A stretch of DNA of 34,325 nucleotides, from NCBI GenBank assembly GCA_025351325.1, contig JANXWE010000090.1, positions 1 through 34,325 of the forward strand. Reading direction: 5' to 3'. The notes below the pieces were generated by a model. It saw only the letters and a list, made by a program, of their open reading frames with translations, searched no databases and was not told where the DNA came from. Below, piece after piece: positions 26,179-34,244 of the stretch. This stretch comes from Fimbriiglobus sp. GTDB lineage: Bacteria; Planctomycetota; Planctomycetia; Gemmatales; Gemmataceae. Made by a program: the position numbers and the translations under genes. Within the stretch, counting starts at the first letter, position 1; each line of letters opens with the position of its first letter.

Positions 26179-26502
26179 TTAGAGGTCATCTTCAGCGAGT
26201 CGGTCTTGGGCGGCTTGGCGAATCCGGTGCACCACAACGAGGTTACCGCGGATTGTGAAAAGAACACGGTGGGTCGTGCCTCGTTTCTTGCCGATGATCA
26301 GCTCTCGAAGATCACGCTGGAGATCGTCGGCCTCTTCGGCGCGAGCGTAGGGGTGCGGATCCGTTTCGAGTTGAATTATGAAACGGTCGACTTGGCCACG
26401 CCATCGATTTTCGGCGCGAGCTCCAACTTCGCGGCGTAAATACCTCGCTTCTTTTTCGATGTCCCAGCGTGCATTCGCTTCAAATTCGACTCGGAAGCTC
26501 AT
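26179..26502 (-). CDS. ParE/RelE-family toxin (module 1)
   Basis: The 107-residue protein reads MSFRVEFEANARWDIEKEAR, then AENRWRGQVDRFIIQLETDP and LRELIIGKKRGTTHRVLFTI, ending NLVVVHRIRQAAQDRL. This is the fold order of the ParE/RelE (plasmid stabilisation) toxins: two N-terminal helices, then strands with LRE...HRVLFTI and a C-terminal Arg-rich strand. ParE members poison DNA gyrase and RelE members cut mRNA on the ribosome; the sequence alone does not tell which. ATG 26502 overlaps the antitoxin stop (ATGA), so the pair is translationally coupled with the antitoxin first. Its stop is 8 bases from the left direct repeat. Confidence 0.85.
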   Translation of the reverse strand: MSFRVEFEANARWDIEKEARYLRREVGARAENRWRGQVDRFIIQLETDPHPYARAEEADDLQRDLRELIIGKKRGTTHRVLFTIRGNLVVVHRIRQAAQDRLAEDDL

Positions 26503-26759
26503 TGGCCCGTCTCATTGCCGGCCTCTCGAGCCGCGATCTCACGGCCCCACTGCTCCAAAAATTCTCGGGCATCGACAAGGCCTTTTCCCGCATCGGCATT
26601 GGCGATCGATTCCCGCAGACCCTGCAGGAATTCCTCGCGAGTCTCCCCGTCCGCCTCCCGCGGCCGCACCACGTCGACGACCACCTCCGTGCCGTCCGGC
26701 AGGGTCGACGCCTCCGTGAACTCGACCCGCCCGTTCATCACCACCCCGGAAAGCAACAT
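26499..26759 (-). CDS. antitoxin of module 1
   Basis: With ATG 26759 the protein has 86 residues and begins MLLSGVVMNGRVEFTEASTL followed by PDGTEVVVDVV. This N-terminus is nearly the same as that of the second antitoxin (SGVVMNGRVEFTE) and recalls the AF2212/DUF104-like antitoxins with an NGxxxx...LPDGT motif. The C-terminal half (EEFLQGLRESIANADAGKGL, FLEQWGREIA) is helical and probably wraps the toxin. The longer frame to 26831 is not used because the second antitoxin starts at the same point. It overlaps the toxin gene by 4 bases. Confidence 0.8.
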   Translation of the reverse strand: MLLSGVVMNGRVEFTEASTLPDGTEVVVDVVRPREADGETREEFLQGLRESIANADAGKGLVDAREFLEQWGREIAAREAGNETGQ

Positions 26760-26827
26760 GCGAATCTCCCGCTTCAGGTGCCGTAATTTTATTTCATCGC
26801 CCAGCCAACTCTCCAAAAGCGATCGCG

Positions 26828-27147
26828 TCAAAAGTCGTCTGCGATCAAGCGATCACGTGCTGCGTGTAAAACGCGGACAATTTCGACTATTTCACCTTCG
26901 ATGGTGAAGAGGATCCATAAACGTGCGGCCGCTTCCGGTGGAGCATTTCCCGGAGATCGAATCCGAGATCCGTGGCCTCATCCGCCTCCGGCCAGCGCTC
27001 GGCGTTGTGAGACAAATTCAAGATCGCGTACTGTATCGAAGCATTCCATTTCGTCGCGGATGCATCCGACAGATTCCGCCTGAGCCAATTGACCGCTCCG
27101 CGGATATCGTTGATCGCGGCGGCGGATGTCACGACGGAACGGGCCAC
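26828..27147 (-). pseudogene. ParE/RelE-family toxin (module 2), frameshifted
   Basis: From GTG 27147 the frame reads MARSVVTSAAAINDIRGAVN to LREMLHRKRPHVY and then leaves the family, ending SSSPSKVK at a TAG (26887-26889). In the next frame from 26915 the expected end continues: ILFTIEGEIVEIVRVLHAAR, then DRLIADDF and TGA at 26828-26830. Adding one base between 26916 and 26917 restores a 106-residue toxin, nearly the 107 of toxin 1. No slippery run is present, so a one-base deletion (or a sequencing error) is the likely cause rather than programmed shifting. The truncated product would lack the last strands. The gene starts 2 bases after its antitoxin. Confidence 0.8.
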
Positions 27148-27149
27148 GG

Positions 27150-27401
27150 CTAGTCCTCGATCACCGGGTCAAACCCGAATTCGGCGTTCAAGCGGGCGAA
27201 GGCCGTTTCGGCATCGAGGGCGTTGCCGGCGCGCAGATCCGCGCGGGCTTCGCGTAATTCGCGGAGCGTCTGTCCGCGGTCGTACAACTCGGCCAGCGGC
27301 TCGATTTGGACGAGATCCGCCGAAATCGGCGTACCGTCCGGTAGATTCACCCGTTCCGTGAACTCGACCCGACCATTCATTACGACTCCAGAAATCGTCA
27401 T
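27150..27401 (-). CDS. antitoxin of module 2
   Basis: The 83-residue protein starts MTISGVVMNGRVEFTERVNL with ATG 27401, followed by PDGTPISADLVQIEPLAEL and a helical C-terminus (LRELREARADLRAG, AFARLNAEFGFD). The first 15 residues nearly repeat those of the first antitoxin, while the toxin-binding halves differ, as expected of related modules with separate specificity. It is followed after 2 bases by the frameshifted toxin. It lies 27 bases from the right direct repeat. It may still be made and could act as a stray antitoxin or repressor. Confidence 0.8.
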   Translation of the reverse strand: MTISGVVMNGRVEFTERVNLPDGTPISADLVQIEPLAELYDRGQTLRELREARADLRAGNALDAETAFARLNAEFGFDPVIED

Positions 27402-27428
27402 GTCCCCCTCCGATCAATGCGTTCCAGA

Positions 27429-27489
27429 CATTCTACCTCACACCTTCGTGCGGAAGTAGTCGAGCGTCAGCTTCAACCCCTCTTGACGG
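27429..27489. repeat. direct repeat, right copy (native uxs 3' end)
   Basis: This copy contains the true last codons and the stop of the decarboxylase gene plus 9 bases beyond. It is identical over 37 bases to 26111-26147. The 1258 bases between the two copies hold exactly the two toxin-antitoxin modules. Confidence 0.85.
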
Positions 27490-28367
27490 TCGATCTTCGG
27501 TTCCCAGCCGAGCAATTTCTGGGCGAGGCCGATGTTCGGCTTGCGCTGCTTGGGATCGTCGGGCGGCAAGGGCCGCTTGACGATGGTGCTCTTGCTCCCG
27601 GTGTGTTTCAGGATCTCATCGGCGAACTGCAAAATGGTGATTTCGGACGGATTGCCGATGTTCACCGGCAAATGGTAGTCGCTGAATAACAGCCGGAAGA
27701 TGCCGTCGACCAAGTCGGTGACGTAGCAGAAACTGCGGGTCTGTTGGCCTTCACCGTAAACCGTCAATGGTTCGCCACGCAGGGCTTGGCCGACGAAGTT
27801 CGGGAGTACCCGACCGTCGTCGAGCCGCATGCGCGGGCCGTATGTGTTGAAGATGCGGACGATGTGCGTGTTCACGCCGTGCTCGCGGTGGTAGGCCATC
27901 GTCATCGCTTCGGCGAAGCGCTTGGCTTCATCGTACATGCTGCGTTCACCGACGGGGTTGACGTTGCCCCAGTAGTCTTCGGTCTGCGGGTGAACGACCG
28001 GGTCACCGTAGACTTCGCTGGTGCTGGCCAGCAAGAATCGAGCTCCGTGGGCCTTGGCGATGCCGAGCGCGACGTGGGTGCCGAGCGAGCCGATTTTGAG
28101 CGTCTGGATGGGGCTTTTGACGTAATCGACCGGGCTGGCCGGGCTGGCGAAGTGCAGCACGTTGTCGATGAGTCCGTCGACGAAGAGCGGCTCCGAAGCG
28201 TCGTGGACGATGATCTGGAAGTCGGGGTCGTTTCGCAAATGCTGGATGTTCGTCGGTCGCCCCGTGATGAAGTTGTCGACGCAGATGACCTCGTGGCCTT
28301 CGGCCAAGAACCGGTCGCACAAGTGCGACCCGACAAACCCCGCTCCGCCTGTAATGAGTGTGCGCAC
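27438..28367 (-). CDS. UDP-glucuronate decarboxylase (UDP-xylose synthase)
   Basis: The 309-residue protein is an extended short-chain dehydrogenase that turns UDP-glucuronate into UDP-xylose, using bound NAD, for surface polysaccharides. It shows the nucleotide loop TGGAGFVG at 6-13, [11 protein letters not shown] at 72-82, STSEVYGDP at 115-123 and the catalytic pair Tyr145/Lys149 in [22 protein letters not shown] and NTYGPRM are typical of the UXS group. GTG 28367 begins [10 protein letters not shown]; no ATG is available close by. aroB lies 54 bases upstream on the same strand. Its 3' end is duplicated at 26111-26170. Another nucleotide-sugar epimerase is the alternative, but UXS fits best. 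Confidence 0.88.
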   Translation of the reverse strand: MRTLITGGAGFVGSHLCDRFLAEGHEVICVDNFITGRPTNIQHLRNDPDFQIIVHDASEPLFVDGLIDNVLHFASPASPVDYVKSPIQTLKIGSLGTHVALGIAKAHGARFLLASTSEVYGDPVVHPQTEDYWGNVNPVGERSMYDEAKRFAEAMTMAYHREHGVNTHIVRIFNTYGPRMRLDDGRVLPNFVGQALRGEPLTVYGEGQQTRSFCYVTDLVDGIFRLLFSDYHLPVNIGNPSEITILQFADEILKHTGSKSTIVKRPLPPDDPKQRKPNIGLAQKLLGWEPKIDRQEGLKLTLDYFRTKV

Positions 28368-28421
28368 GCCTAAACCCGCCTAGCTCGTAAGGAATGGATC
28401 TCAGAATGAATAGTTTACGGA

Positions 28422-29504
28422 TCAGTGACCGAGCACCCGCCGGACTTCGGCTTCATCAATGCCATCGACGAGTTCCACATGGCCGAGTTTCGTCGGCAGC
28501 ACGAAGCGTAACCGGCCGGCTTGCGACTTCTTATCGCGTCGCATGGCGTCGACCATTTCGCCCGCATCCCACTCCGGCAGCGGCTGAATCGGCAGGCCGA
28601 ACCGCTCGAGCAAGTTCATCTGCCGGGCGGCGAATCCATCCGGCACCCGGCCCAAGTTTTGCGCCAACTGCGCGGCACACACCATCCCCGCCGACACCGC
28701 TTCGCCGTGCAGCCAGGTGCCATAGCCCGCGATGATTTCGAACGCGTGCGCGAAGGTGTGCCCGTAGTTCAGCATCGCCCGCAGGCCGGTTTCTTCGCGT
28801 TCGTCGCGTTCCACCACGTGCGCTTTGAGAGCACAGGATCGTGTGACGATGGTTTCGAGAACCGCCGGGTCACGGGCCAAAATTGCGGCGCTGTTCCGTT
28901 CCAAATAGTCGAAGAACTCCGCATCGAGGATGACGCCGTACTTCACAACTTCCGCTAACCCGCTGCGGAATTCCCGGTCGGGCAAACTCTTCAAATAGTC
29001 GAGATCGATGGCGACGCCGGCGGGCTGATGGAAGGCCCCGATGAGGTTCTTGCCACGATCGTGGTTGATACCGACTTTACCGCCGACGCTGGAATCGACC
29101 ATGGAGAGGAGAGTCGTCGGCACCATGAACAGGGGCAGGCCCCGGTTGTACGTCGCGGCGGCGAAGCCCGCCAAATCACCGATGACACCGCCGCCGAGAG
29201 CGACGACCAACGTCCGCCGGTCGGCATTCAGTTCCGCGAGTTCGTCGTACAGTTCGTTGGCCCAGGTCAGCGATTTCGTTGCTTCGCCCGGTTGCAAAAT
29301 CACCGTGGAAGTCCTAAACCCGGCGGCCTTCAACGACTCTGCCAACGGCGGCGCATGCGGGTCGACATTTTCATCGGTCACAATGAGCGCGAGTTCGGAT
29401 TGGGGGGCGACGGTTCGAGCGAACGCCCCGATGGCCGCAGTGAACCCGGAACCAATTTGAATGGGGTAACTTCGTGGCCCGAGATCGACGGCGAGGTTGG
29501 TCAT
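28422..29504 (-). CDS. aroB: 3-dehydroquinate synthase
   Basis: The enzyme converts DAHP to 3-dehydroquinate, the second step of the shikimate pathway, in the cytoplasm with NAD and a divalent metal. With ATG 29504 it has 360 residues, normal for the family. Signatures are LVVALGGGVIGDLAGFAAAT, PTTLLSMVDSSVGGKVGIN and the metal ligands Glu in GLAEVVKYG, His in LNYGHTFAHAFE and His in WLHGEAVSAGM. The upstream extension of the frame comes from a hairpin repeat and is not protein-like. It sits between the YmdB-like gene and the decarboxylase on the same strand and may share their transcript. Confidence 0.95.
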   Translation of the reverse strand: MTNLAVDLGPRSYPIQIGSGFTAAIGAFARTVAPQSELALIVTDENVDPHAPPLAESLKAAGFRTSTVILQPGEATKSLTWANELYDELAELNADRRTLVVALGGGVIGDLAGFAAATYNRGLPLFMVPTTLLSMVDSSVGGKVGINHDRGKNLIGAFHQPAGVAIDLDYLKSLPDREFRSGLAEVVKYGVILDAEFFDYLERNSAAILARDPAVLETIVTRSCALKAHVVERDEREETGLRAMLNYGHTFAHAFEIIAGYGTWLHGEAVSAGMVCAAQLAQNLGRVPDGFAARQMNLLERFGLPIQPLPEWDAGEMVDAMRRDKKSQAGRLRFVLPTKLGHVELVDGIDEAEVRRVLGH

Positions 29505-29524
29505 GGGGAGTCCCGTGGGATTCT

Positions 29525-29549
29525 CCCCCTCTCCGTTTCGGAGAGGGGG
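29525..29549. repeat. perfect 11-bp hairpin in a CCCCTCTCC-type repeat
   Basis: CCCCCTCTCCG and CGGAGAGGGGG pair perfectly around TTT, in a stretch continuing CCGGGGGGTGAGG. It sits 20 bases upstream of aroB. Hairpins of this kind are common dispersed repeats in many bacteria; here it might also affect read-through from the YmdB-like gene into aroB. Confidence 0.6.
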
Positions 29550-29610
29550 CCGGGGGGTGAGGTCTCCCCGCATGATGATGAAGGTCGATTCGGTTGCCAA
29601 GAACGAGTCA

Positions 29611-30396
29611 TTATCCCGCCTCCAAAAATTGTACCCGCCGAATCCCCGTCGCCAAACCCGTCGCATCATCCACGTCGACGATCGCGCCGGACAGTCGGAC
29701 ATCCCCGGTCGCCACGTCGAATGAACTGGGGATGAACGTGATCGCGGTGCTCAGCACCCGATCCACGCGCCGGCCGAGGATGCTTTCGTACGGCCCGCAC
29801 ATCCCGACGTCGCATTGGAATGCGGTGCCACCCGCTAGAATCTGTTCATCGGCCGTCGGTACATGGGTGTGCGTGCCGAGTACGGCGGTGACACGACCCT
29901 TCAAGTGATGGGCCATCAAATATTTATCGGCCGTGGCCTCGGCGTGAATATCGACGAGCACGATGCGCGGCCTATCCGGCAGAGCCTTCAACACCCGATC
30001 CACGGCGGCGAATGGGCAATCGACGGATCGCATGAACGTGCGCCCCATCACCGAGATCACGACGACGGCCACACCGTTCACAGTCCAAGCGACGTGATCG
30101 CGGCCCGGCGATCCGGACGGGAAATTGGCGGGCTTGCAGATCGGCTCCAGCGGGTTCGCCATGACGTCGGCGATTTCTTGCTTCTTATAAATGTGGTCGC
30201 CGAGCGTGATCGCGTCGATGCCGGCCGAACGGAGTTGGCGGTAATCTTTCGGGCTGAGACCGGAACCGTTGGTGGCGTTCTCGCCGTTGGCGACTATGAA
30301 ATCGAGTCGCTCCGAGAGCCGGATTCCGGGCAACAGTTTTTTGACGGCCGCCACGCCCGGCGAGCCGACGATATCCCCGAGAAATAGAAAACGCAC
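29611..30396 (-). CDS. YmdB/TIGR00282-family metallophosphoesterase
   Basis: The 261-residue protein is a cytoplasmic dimetal phosphoesterase; its relative YmdB of Bacillus subtilis acts on 2',3'-cyclic nucleotides. Ligands can be placed: Asp8 in FLGDIVG, Glu39-Asn40 in ANGENATNG, His68, His151 in DIHAEAT, and His176 and His178 in GTHTHVP. At the usual Asn67 position (family TLGNH) there is Asp67 (TLGDHIYKK), and the following TWD is IYK, an unusual change in the metal site. The start is GTG 30396, directly at MRFLFLGDIVG. It diverges from the nucleotidyltransferase gene and is followed by aroB. Confidence 0.88.
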   Translation of the reverse strand: MRFLFLGDIVGSPGVAAVKKLLPGIRLSERLDFIVANGENATNGSGLSPKDYRQLRSAGIDAITLGDHIYKKQEIADVMANPLEPICKPANFPSGSPGRDHVAWTVNGVAVVVISVMGRTFMRSVDCPFAAVDRVLKALPDRPRIVLVDIHAEATADKYLMAHHLKGRVTAVLGTHTHVPTADEQILAGGTAFQCDVGMCGPYESILGRRVDRVLSTAITFIPSSFDVATGDVRLSGAIVDVDDATGLATGIRRVQFLEAG

Positions 30397-30466
30397 ACGT
30401 CACCCTGAGCACGACCGATATTTTCAATTGCTGTTTTACGAACCGCGCCGGAGTCCACCACACGCC

Positions 30467-31015
30467 ATGCAAGAAGTTCGACTGCACAGGCCGGATGGCA
30501 CCATCGTGACGACCGTTCCCCCGGAACCAATGGCGATTCTTTCCGGCTCGTTCAACCCGCTCCACGATGGGCACCGGACTCTCGCGGCCGTGGTGGAACG
30601 GAAGTTCCAGCGGCCGGTGCATTTTGAACTGAGCCTGACCAACGTGGATAAACCCGAGTTGCCCGAGTCGGTTTGGAAAGAGCGTGCCGAACAATTTCGT
30701 GGCTTCGCCCCACTTTGGATCACCCGTGCCGCCGTCTTCGAGCGGAAGTCGGTACTCTTCCCGGGAGCTTGGTTCGTCGTCGGATACGATACCGCCGTGC
30801 GCCTACTCGACACCAAATATTACGCCGACGAAGCCGCACGGGATGCCAGTCTGCGCACCATCGCCGAACAGGGCTGTCGGTTCATCGTCGGTGGCCGCAT
30901 TGATGCCGCCGGAGTCTTCCAAACGTGGGGAAATCCCGGTGAACTATTTGAAGTGCTGACGGAGCAGGATTTCCGACTCGACCTCAGTTCGACGGAATTA
31001 CGGGGTCGAGCTTGA
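30467..31015 (+). CDS. cytidylyltransferase-fold nucleotidyltransferase
   Basis: The 182-residue protein has the nucleotidyltransferase signature GSFNPLHDGHRTL near residues 27-39 (the HxGH motif) and ends with the LSSTELRGR form of the ISSTxxR motif. Between them lie FELSLTNVDKPEL and FPGAWFVVGYDTAVRLLD. NadD and phosphopantetheine adenylyltransferase share the fold, but the pattern is closer to the uncharacterised plant and bacterial group (such as Arabidopsis At2g01220), so the substrate is not known. I chose ATG 30467, MQEVRLHRPDG; upstream codons overlap the divergent YmdB-like gene. It converges with the FHA gene, leaving 14 bases between the stops. Confidence 0.8.
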   Translation: MQEVRLHRPDGTIVTTVPPEPMAILSGSFNPLHDGHRTLAAVVERKFQRPVHFELSLTNVDKPELPESVWKERAEQFRGFAPLWITRAAVFERKSVLFPGAWFVVGYDTAVRLLDTKYYADEAARDASLRTIAEQGCRFIVGGRIDAAGVFQTWGNPGELFEVLTEQDFRLDLSSTELRGRA

Positions 31016-31029
31016 GAACCCGGCCCCAT

Positions 31030-31719
31030 TCAATTGCAATCGACCCGTTCGGTTTGCAGGGTCAGGCGCATTTGCACCGTACCGATTTGGATCACGTCGT
31101 TGGGTTGCAGGACACGCTGCTGGCCCGGGAAGAGCCGCGTGCGGTTGACGAAGGTTCCGTTCAAACTGTTCAAATCTTCGATCAACACCATGCGTCCGTC
31201 GAATTGGATGCACGAGTGTTGACGGGATGTCCAGACGCGCTCCACCGGCTCTTGACTGGTGAGGTCGATGTCGACGGGCTGATGCACCGTCCGCCCCATC
31301 AAATTCTTCCCTTCCAAAATCGGGAAGCTGACCCCCAACTTCTCCCCGCGAATGACCTCGAGTTTCGGCTTCACCACGATCCGGGTGCCGGGTGCGGGCG
31401 TCGACCGATCCGCCGCGGTATCGCTACTGAGGGTATGCTTCGTCGGGGAATCGAACGTGTTGGGCGTCGACCGAATCGCGTCGGTGTGCTTCATACTTCC
31501 GGACAGCCGGGTCAACACCGACGGCGACGTTTCCGAGCGCGGAGTCGAGTGGCTATCGGGCTGGTACGGACTGGGCGTGACCATGAGGGTCGGGTTGAGT
31601 TGCGGTGGGTCGGCCGTCGCCGTGGCGACGCCGTTCTCGCGGAATTTGAACTTCCCGCAGCGGGCACAGGCGTCCGCGCCGTTCGAGTTCACAAAGAGAC
31701 AAATCGGGCAGATATTCAT
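31030..31719 (-). CDS. FHA-domain protein with N-terminal zinc ribbon
   Basis: The 229-residue cytoplasmic protein begins MNICPICLFVNSNGADACAR with two CxxC pairs (Cys4, Cys7, Cys18, Cys21), a small zinc ribbon. A Ser/Thr/Pro-rich linker (about 30-110) follows. The C-terminal FHA domain has LMGRTVHQPVDIDL, WTSRQHSCIQFDG, LIEDLNSLNGTFVN and NDVIQIGTVQMRL. FHA domains bind phosphothreonine, so it probably works with Ser/Thr kinases, none of which is here. The Thr-rich linker offers possible phosphorylation sites, which is inference. I chose ATG 31719 because the ribbon starts at once; an upstream start would add 22 residues. Confidence 0.85.
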   Translation of the reverse strand: MNICPICLFVNSNGADACARCGKFKFRENGVATATADPPQLNPTLMVTPSPYQPDSHSTPRSETSPSVLTRLSGSMKHTDAIRSTPNTFDSPTKHTLSSDTAADRSTPAPGTRIVVKPKLEVIRGEKLGVSFPILEGKNLMGRTVHQPVDIDLTSQEPVERVWTSRQHSCIQFDGRMVLIEDLNSLNGTFVNRTRLFPGQQRVLQPNDVIQIGTVQMRLTLQTERVDCN

Positions 31720-31934
31720 TTCGGCACCATCCCGGCCAGAACCTCGACAAATGGGATATCGAGGGCTGTGGAAAGCATGGCACACAGTCGCCGCTCAAGC
31801 CAACTATGCTGGCAACTTCGTGCACATTCTGCCCGGAAAAGCTGGGCAGATTGGGCGGAATACCGGACGGACTGTTAACAACTCTTCACACGGATTGAGA
31901 AGACCCATCCTGTTTTTCACGAACCGGACGAAAC

Positions 31935-34031
31935 TTACGACTCCGATATGAGAACCACCAAGCCGAAAGCCGCCACGATGATCGGAGCGCCCGAAGTCAC
32001 GACAGCCCCCAAACTTTCCGCGAATAGATCGTCCGGACTGGCCGCCGCCGTATCGATCAACCGCCGCCAGCGTCGTCCCGTGGGCGATTTCGGCACCGCG
32101 ATAGTATCCGCGGTGGCCGCGCCGTTCATCACCACCAGAAAGTCGTTGTCCGGGGCGACCAGTTCCAAGTCATCGCGGCCGTGGAATCGACCATCCAAGG
32201 TGTAGACTAAAAGTTGCGATTCCGGGCTGAAATCGGGTTCGTCCGGCACGGTGCCGTGCCATCGGATGTCCGACGTGAGCGGAGTGATCGTCCCTTGCAA
32301 GAAACTGCTGCGCCGCAGCACCGGATGCCGCTTCCGCAGCCAGATGAGTTCGCGCACGAAGCGGACAAACCCGGCGTTGCTATCGCCGAGGCTCCAGTCG
32401 AGCCACGACAGTTCGTTGTCTTGGCACCACGCGTTGTTGTTCCCCTTTTGGGTGCGCAAATGCTCGTCACCCGCCAGAATCATCGGCACGCCCTGCGACA
32501 AGAGCAGCGTGGCGATCAAGCTTTTGGCCCGCCGTTCTCGCAACGCACGGATCGCCGGCTTGACCGTCGGCCCTTCGGCCCCGCTGTTCCACGAACAGTT
32601 ATCCCCGTGGCCGTCGCGGTTGCCCTCGCCGTTGGCCTCGTTGTGTTTCTCGTTGTAGCTCACCAAGTCCATCAACGTGAAGCCGTCGTGGCAGGTGATG
32701 AAGTTGATCGTCTGGCCGGGCGTGCCACCGACGGGGCCGAAAATGTCGGCACTGCCGCAGACCCGGCTGGCCATCAGCGCGGTCAGGCCGAGGTCGCCCT
32801 TCCAAAACTTGCGGACGTCGTCGCGGTAGCGGTCGTTCCACTCGGCCCAGCGGTTGCCCGCCGCAAACTGCCCCACTTGGTAGGCACCACCCGCGTCCCA
32901 CGGCTCGGCGATCAACTTGGTGCTGGCGAGGATGCCGTCGTCCGCGATCATCTCGATGGCCGGGGCGTTGGCCATCACGTCCCCGCGCCGATCCCGCCCG
33001 AGTACCGAAGCGAGGTCGAAGCGGAAGCCGTCGACGTGCATGTCCGTCACCCAGTAGCGCAGGCAGGTCAGGATCAGCTCGCGGACGATCGGGTGGTTGC
33101 AATTCATCGTGTTGCCGACGCCGGAGTAGTTCAGGTAGCGGCCTTCTTTGTCGAGCAGGTAGTACAGGTCGTTGTCGAAGCCGCGGAAGTGATACGTCCG
33201 GCCACGGTCGTCTCCTTCACCACTGTGGTTGAAGACCACGTCGAGGTAGACCTCGATGCCGGCCTCGTGGAAGGCCTTCACCATGTCGCGGAATTCGTCG
33301 TCCTGGCCGTGGGTGGCCCCCGATGCGGCGAACGCCGCTTTGGGTGCTGCGAAGCCAATGGGGTTGTACCCCCAGAAGTTCGAGTGCTTCGCACCGGTGT
33401 CCGGGTCGGTGAACGGGCAGTCGCACTCGTCGAACTCGAACACCGGCAACAATTCCACAGCGGTGATGCCGAGCCACGATAAGTACGGGATCTTTTCGAT
33501 CAAACCCCGAAAAGTTCCCGGTGCGGCGACGTGCGCATTGCGGCCGATGGTGAATCCACGCACGTGCAATTCGTAGATGATCGAATCCTCGGGCTTCGTG
33601 TGCAACTGGGCATCGGTGCCCCAATCGTATGGCCCCGAACGAACGTACAAACTGCGCCGGCTGGTGCGTTCGGGGTCGACTTCGCAGGTGCTGGCCCAGT
33701 CGGCCCCGTTGGAAATGGCGGTGGCGCAGGGGTCAATCAGCAACCGCGTCGGGTCGAAGCGGTTCATCGGCCCCTTGGGGCCGGACACGCGGAACCCGTA
33801 GCAGAACAACTCGGGCAGCCCCTCGACGCGGATGTGCCAGTGGTCGCCGGTGCGGTGGGCCTTGCGATCCAGCGGAATCTCTGCCATCGGCCGCGAGCCG
33901 CCCGCTTCCGGCAGAATCACGAGCGTCACGCTTTCGGCGTGGCGGCTGATCACGGCGAAATTGACGGCACCGGGGGCACGGCTGGAACCTAAAGGCAGCG
34001 GCCGGCCACGCGTCGTCGGGAAGGCGGACAT
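31935..34031 (-). CDS. glgX: glycogen debranching enzyme (GH13 isoamylase type)
   Basis: The 698-residue enzyme hydrolyses alpha-1,6 branches of limit dextrins made by glycogen phosphorylase. An N-terminal CBM48-like domain (GAVNFAVISRHAESVTLVIL) precedes the TIM barrel. The catalytic residues are Asp339 in DGFRFDLAS, Glu376 in LIAEPWDAGG and Asp449 in FITCHDGFTL. SYNEKHNEANGEGNRDG is typical of GlgX and isoamylases. ATG 34031 has GAGGTG 5 bases upstream, which decides it over the ATG at 34052. Length is normal. No other glycogen gene lies nearby. The 215 bases between it and the FHA gene show nothing special. Confidence 0.93.
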   Translation of the reverse strand: MSAFPTTRGRPLPLGSSRAPGAVNFAVISRHAESVTLVILPEAGGSRPMAEIPLDRKAHRTGDHWHIRVEGLPELFCYGFRVSGPKGPMNRFDPTRLLIDPCATAISNGADWASTCEVDPERTSRRSLYVRSGPYDWGTDAQLHTKPEDSIIYELHVRGFTIGRNAHVAAPGTFRGLIEKIPYLSWLGITAVELLPVFEFDECDCPFTDPDTGAKHSNFWGYNPIGFAAPKAAFAASGATHGQDDEFRDMVKAFHEAGIEVYLDVVFNHSGEGDDRGRTYHFRGFDNDLYYLLDKEGRYLNYSGVGNTMNCNHPIVRELILTCLRYWVTDMHVDGFRFDLASVLGRDRRGDVMANAPAIEMIADDGILASTKLIAEPWDAGGAYQVGQFAAGNRWAEWNDRYRDDVRKFWKGDLGLTALMASRVCGSADIFGPVGGTPGQTINFITCHDGFTLMDLVSYNEKHNEANGEGNRDGHGDNCSWNSGAEGPTVKPAIRALRERRAKSLIATLLLSQGVPMILAGDEHLRTQKGNNNAWCQDNELSWLDWSLGDSNAGFVRFVRELIWLRKRHPVLRRSSFLQGTITPLTSDIRWHGTVPDEPDFSPESQLLVYTLDGRFHGRDDLELVAPDNDFLVVMNGAATADTIAVPKSPTGRRWRRLIDTAAASPDDLFAESLGAVVTSGAPIIVAAFGLVVLISES

Positions 34032-34094
34032 AGACACCTCACGGAACCTCATTTGGTGGGGGACGTTTTACGGAATTCGCCAACCACCCTACAA

Positions 34095-34124
34095 CCCGGC
34101 GAGCCGGTCAGCGTCCGCTGCCGG
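34095..34124. repeat. GGCGAGCCG-type hairpin repeat, copy 2
   Basis: The stretch begins with the same CCCGGCGAGCCG as 2926-2937 and carries a stem of CAGCG and CGCTG extended by CCGG pairs. It lies upstream of glgX. The hairpin stem differs in sequence between the copies while the leading bases are kept. Confidence 0.4.
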
Positions 34125-34224
34125 ATTCTGAAACGCGGAAAAGAATCCAGCAGGTTGTCATGTGAGGTTTCCAAGCGAAGCATCCAGCAGCAAAGGTGTG
34201 GCAACGACACTTGGAGTTTTTGCA

Positions 34225-34244
34225 GACGTGGCGACCAGTTTTTA
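34225..34244. repeat. half of a CGACCAGTT hairpin repeat, interrupted
   Basis: GACGTGGCGACCAGTTT (34225-34241) is identical to 18755-18771, but the pairing arm is missing. The sequence instead becomes TTA and then the end of an IS630-like element. The repeat seems cut at its loop, next to a TA dinucleotide (34243-34244), the target used by IS630 elements. Confidence 0.5.
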
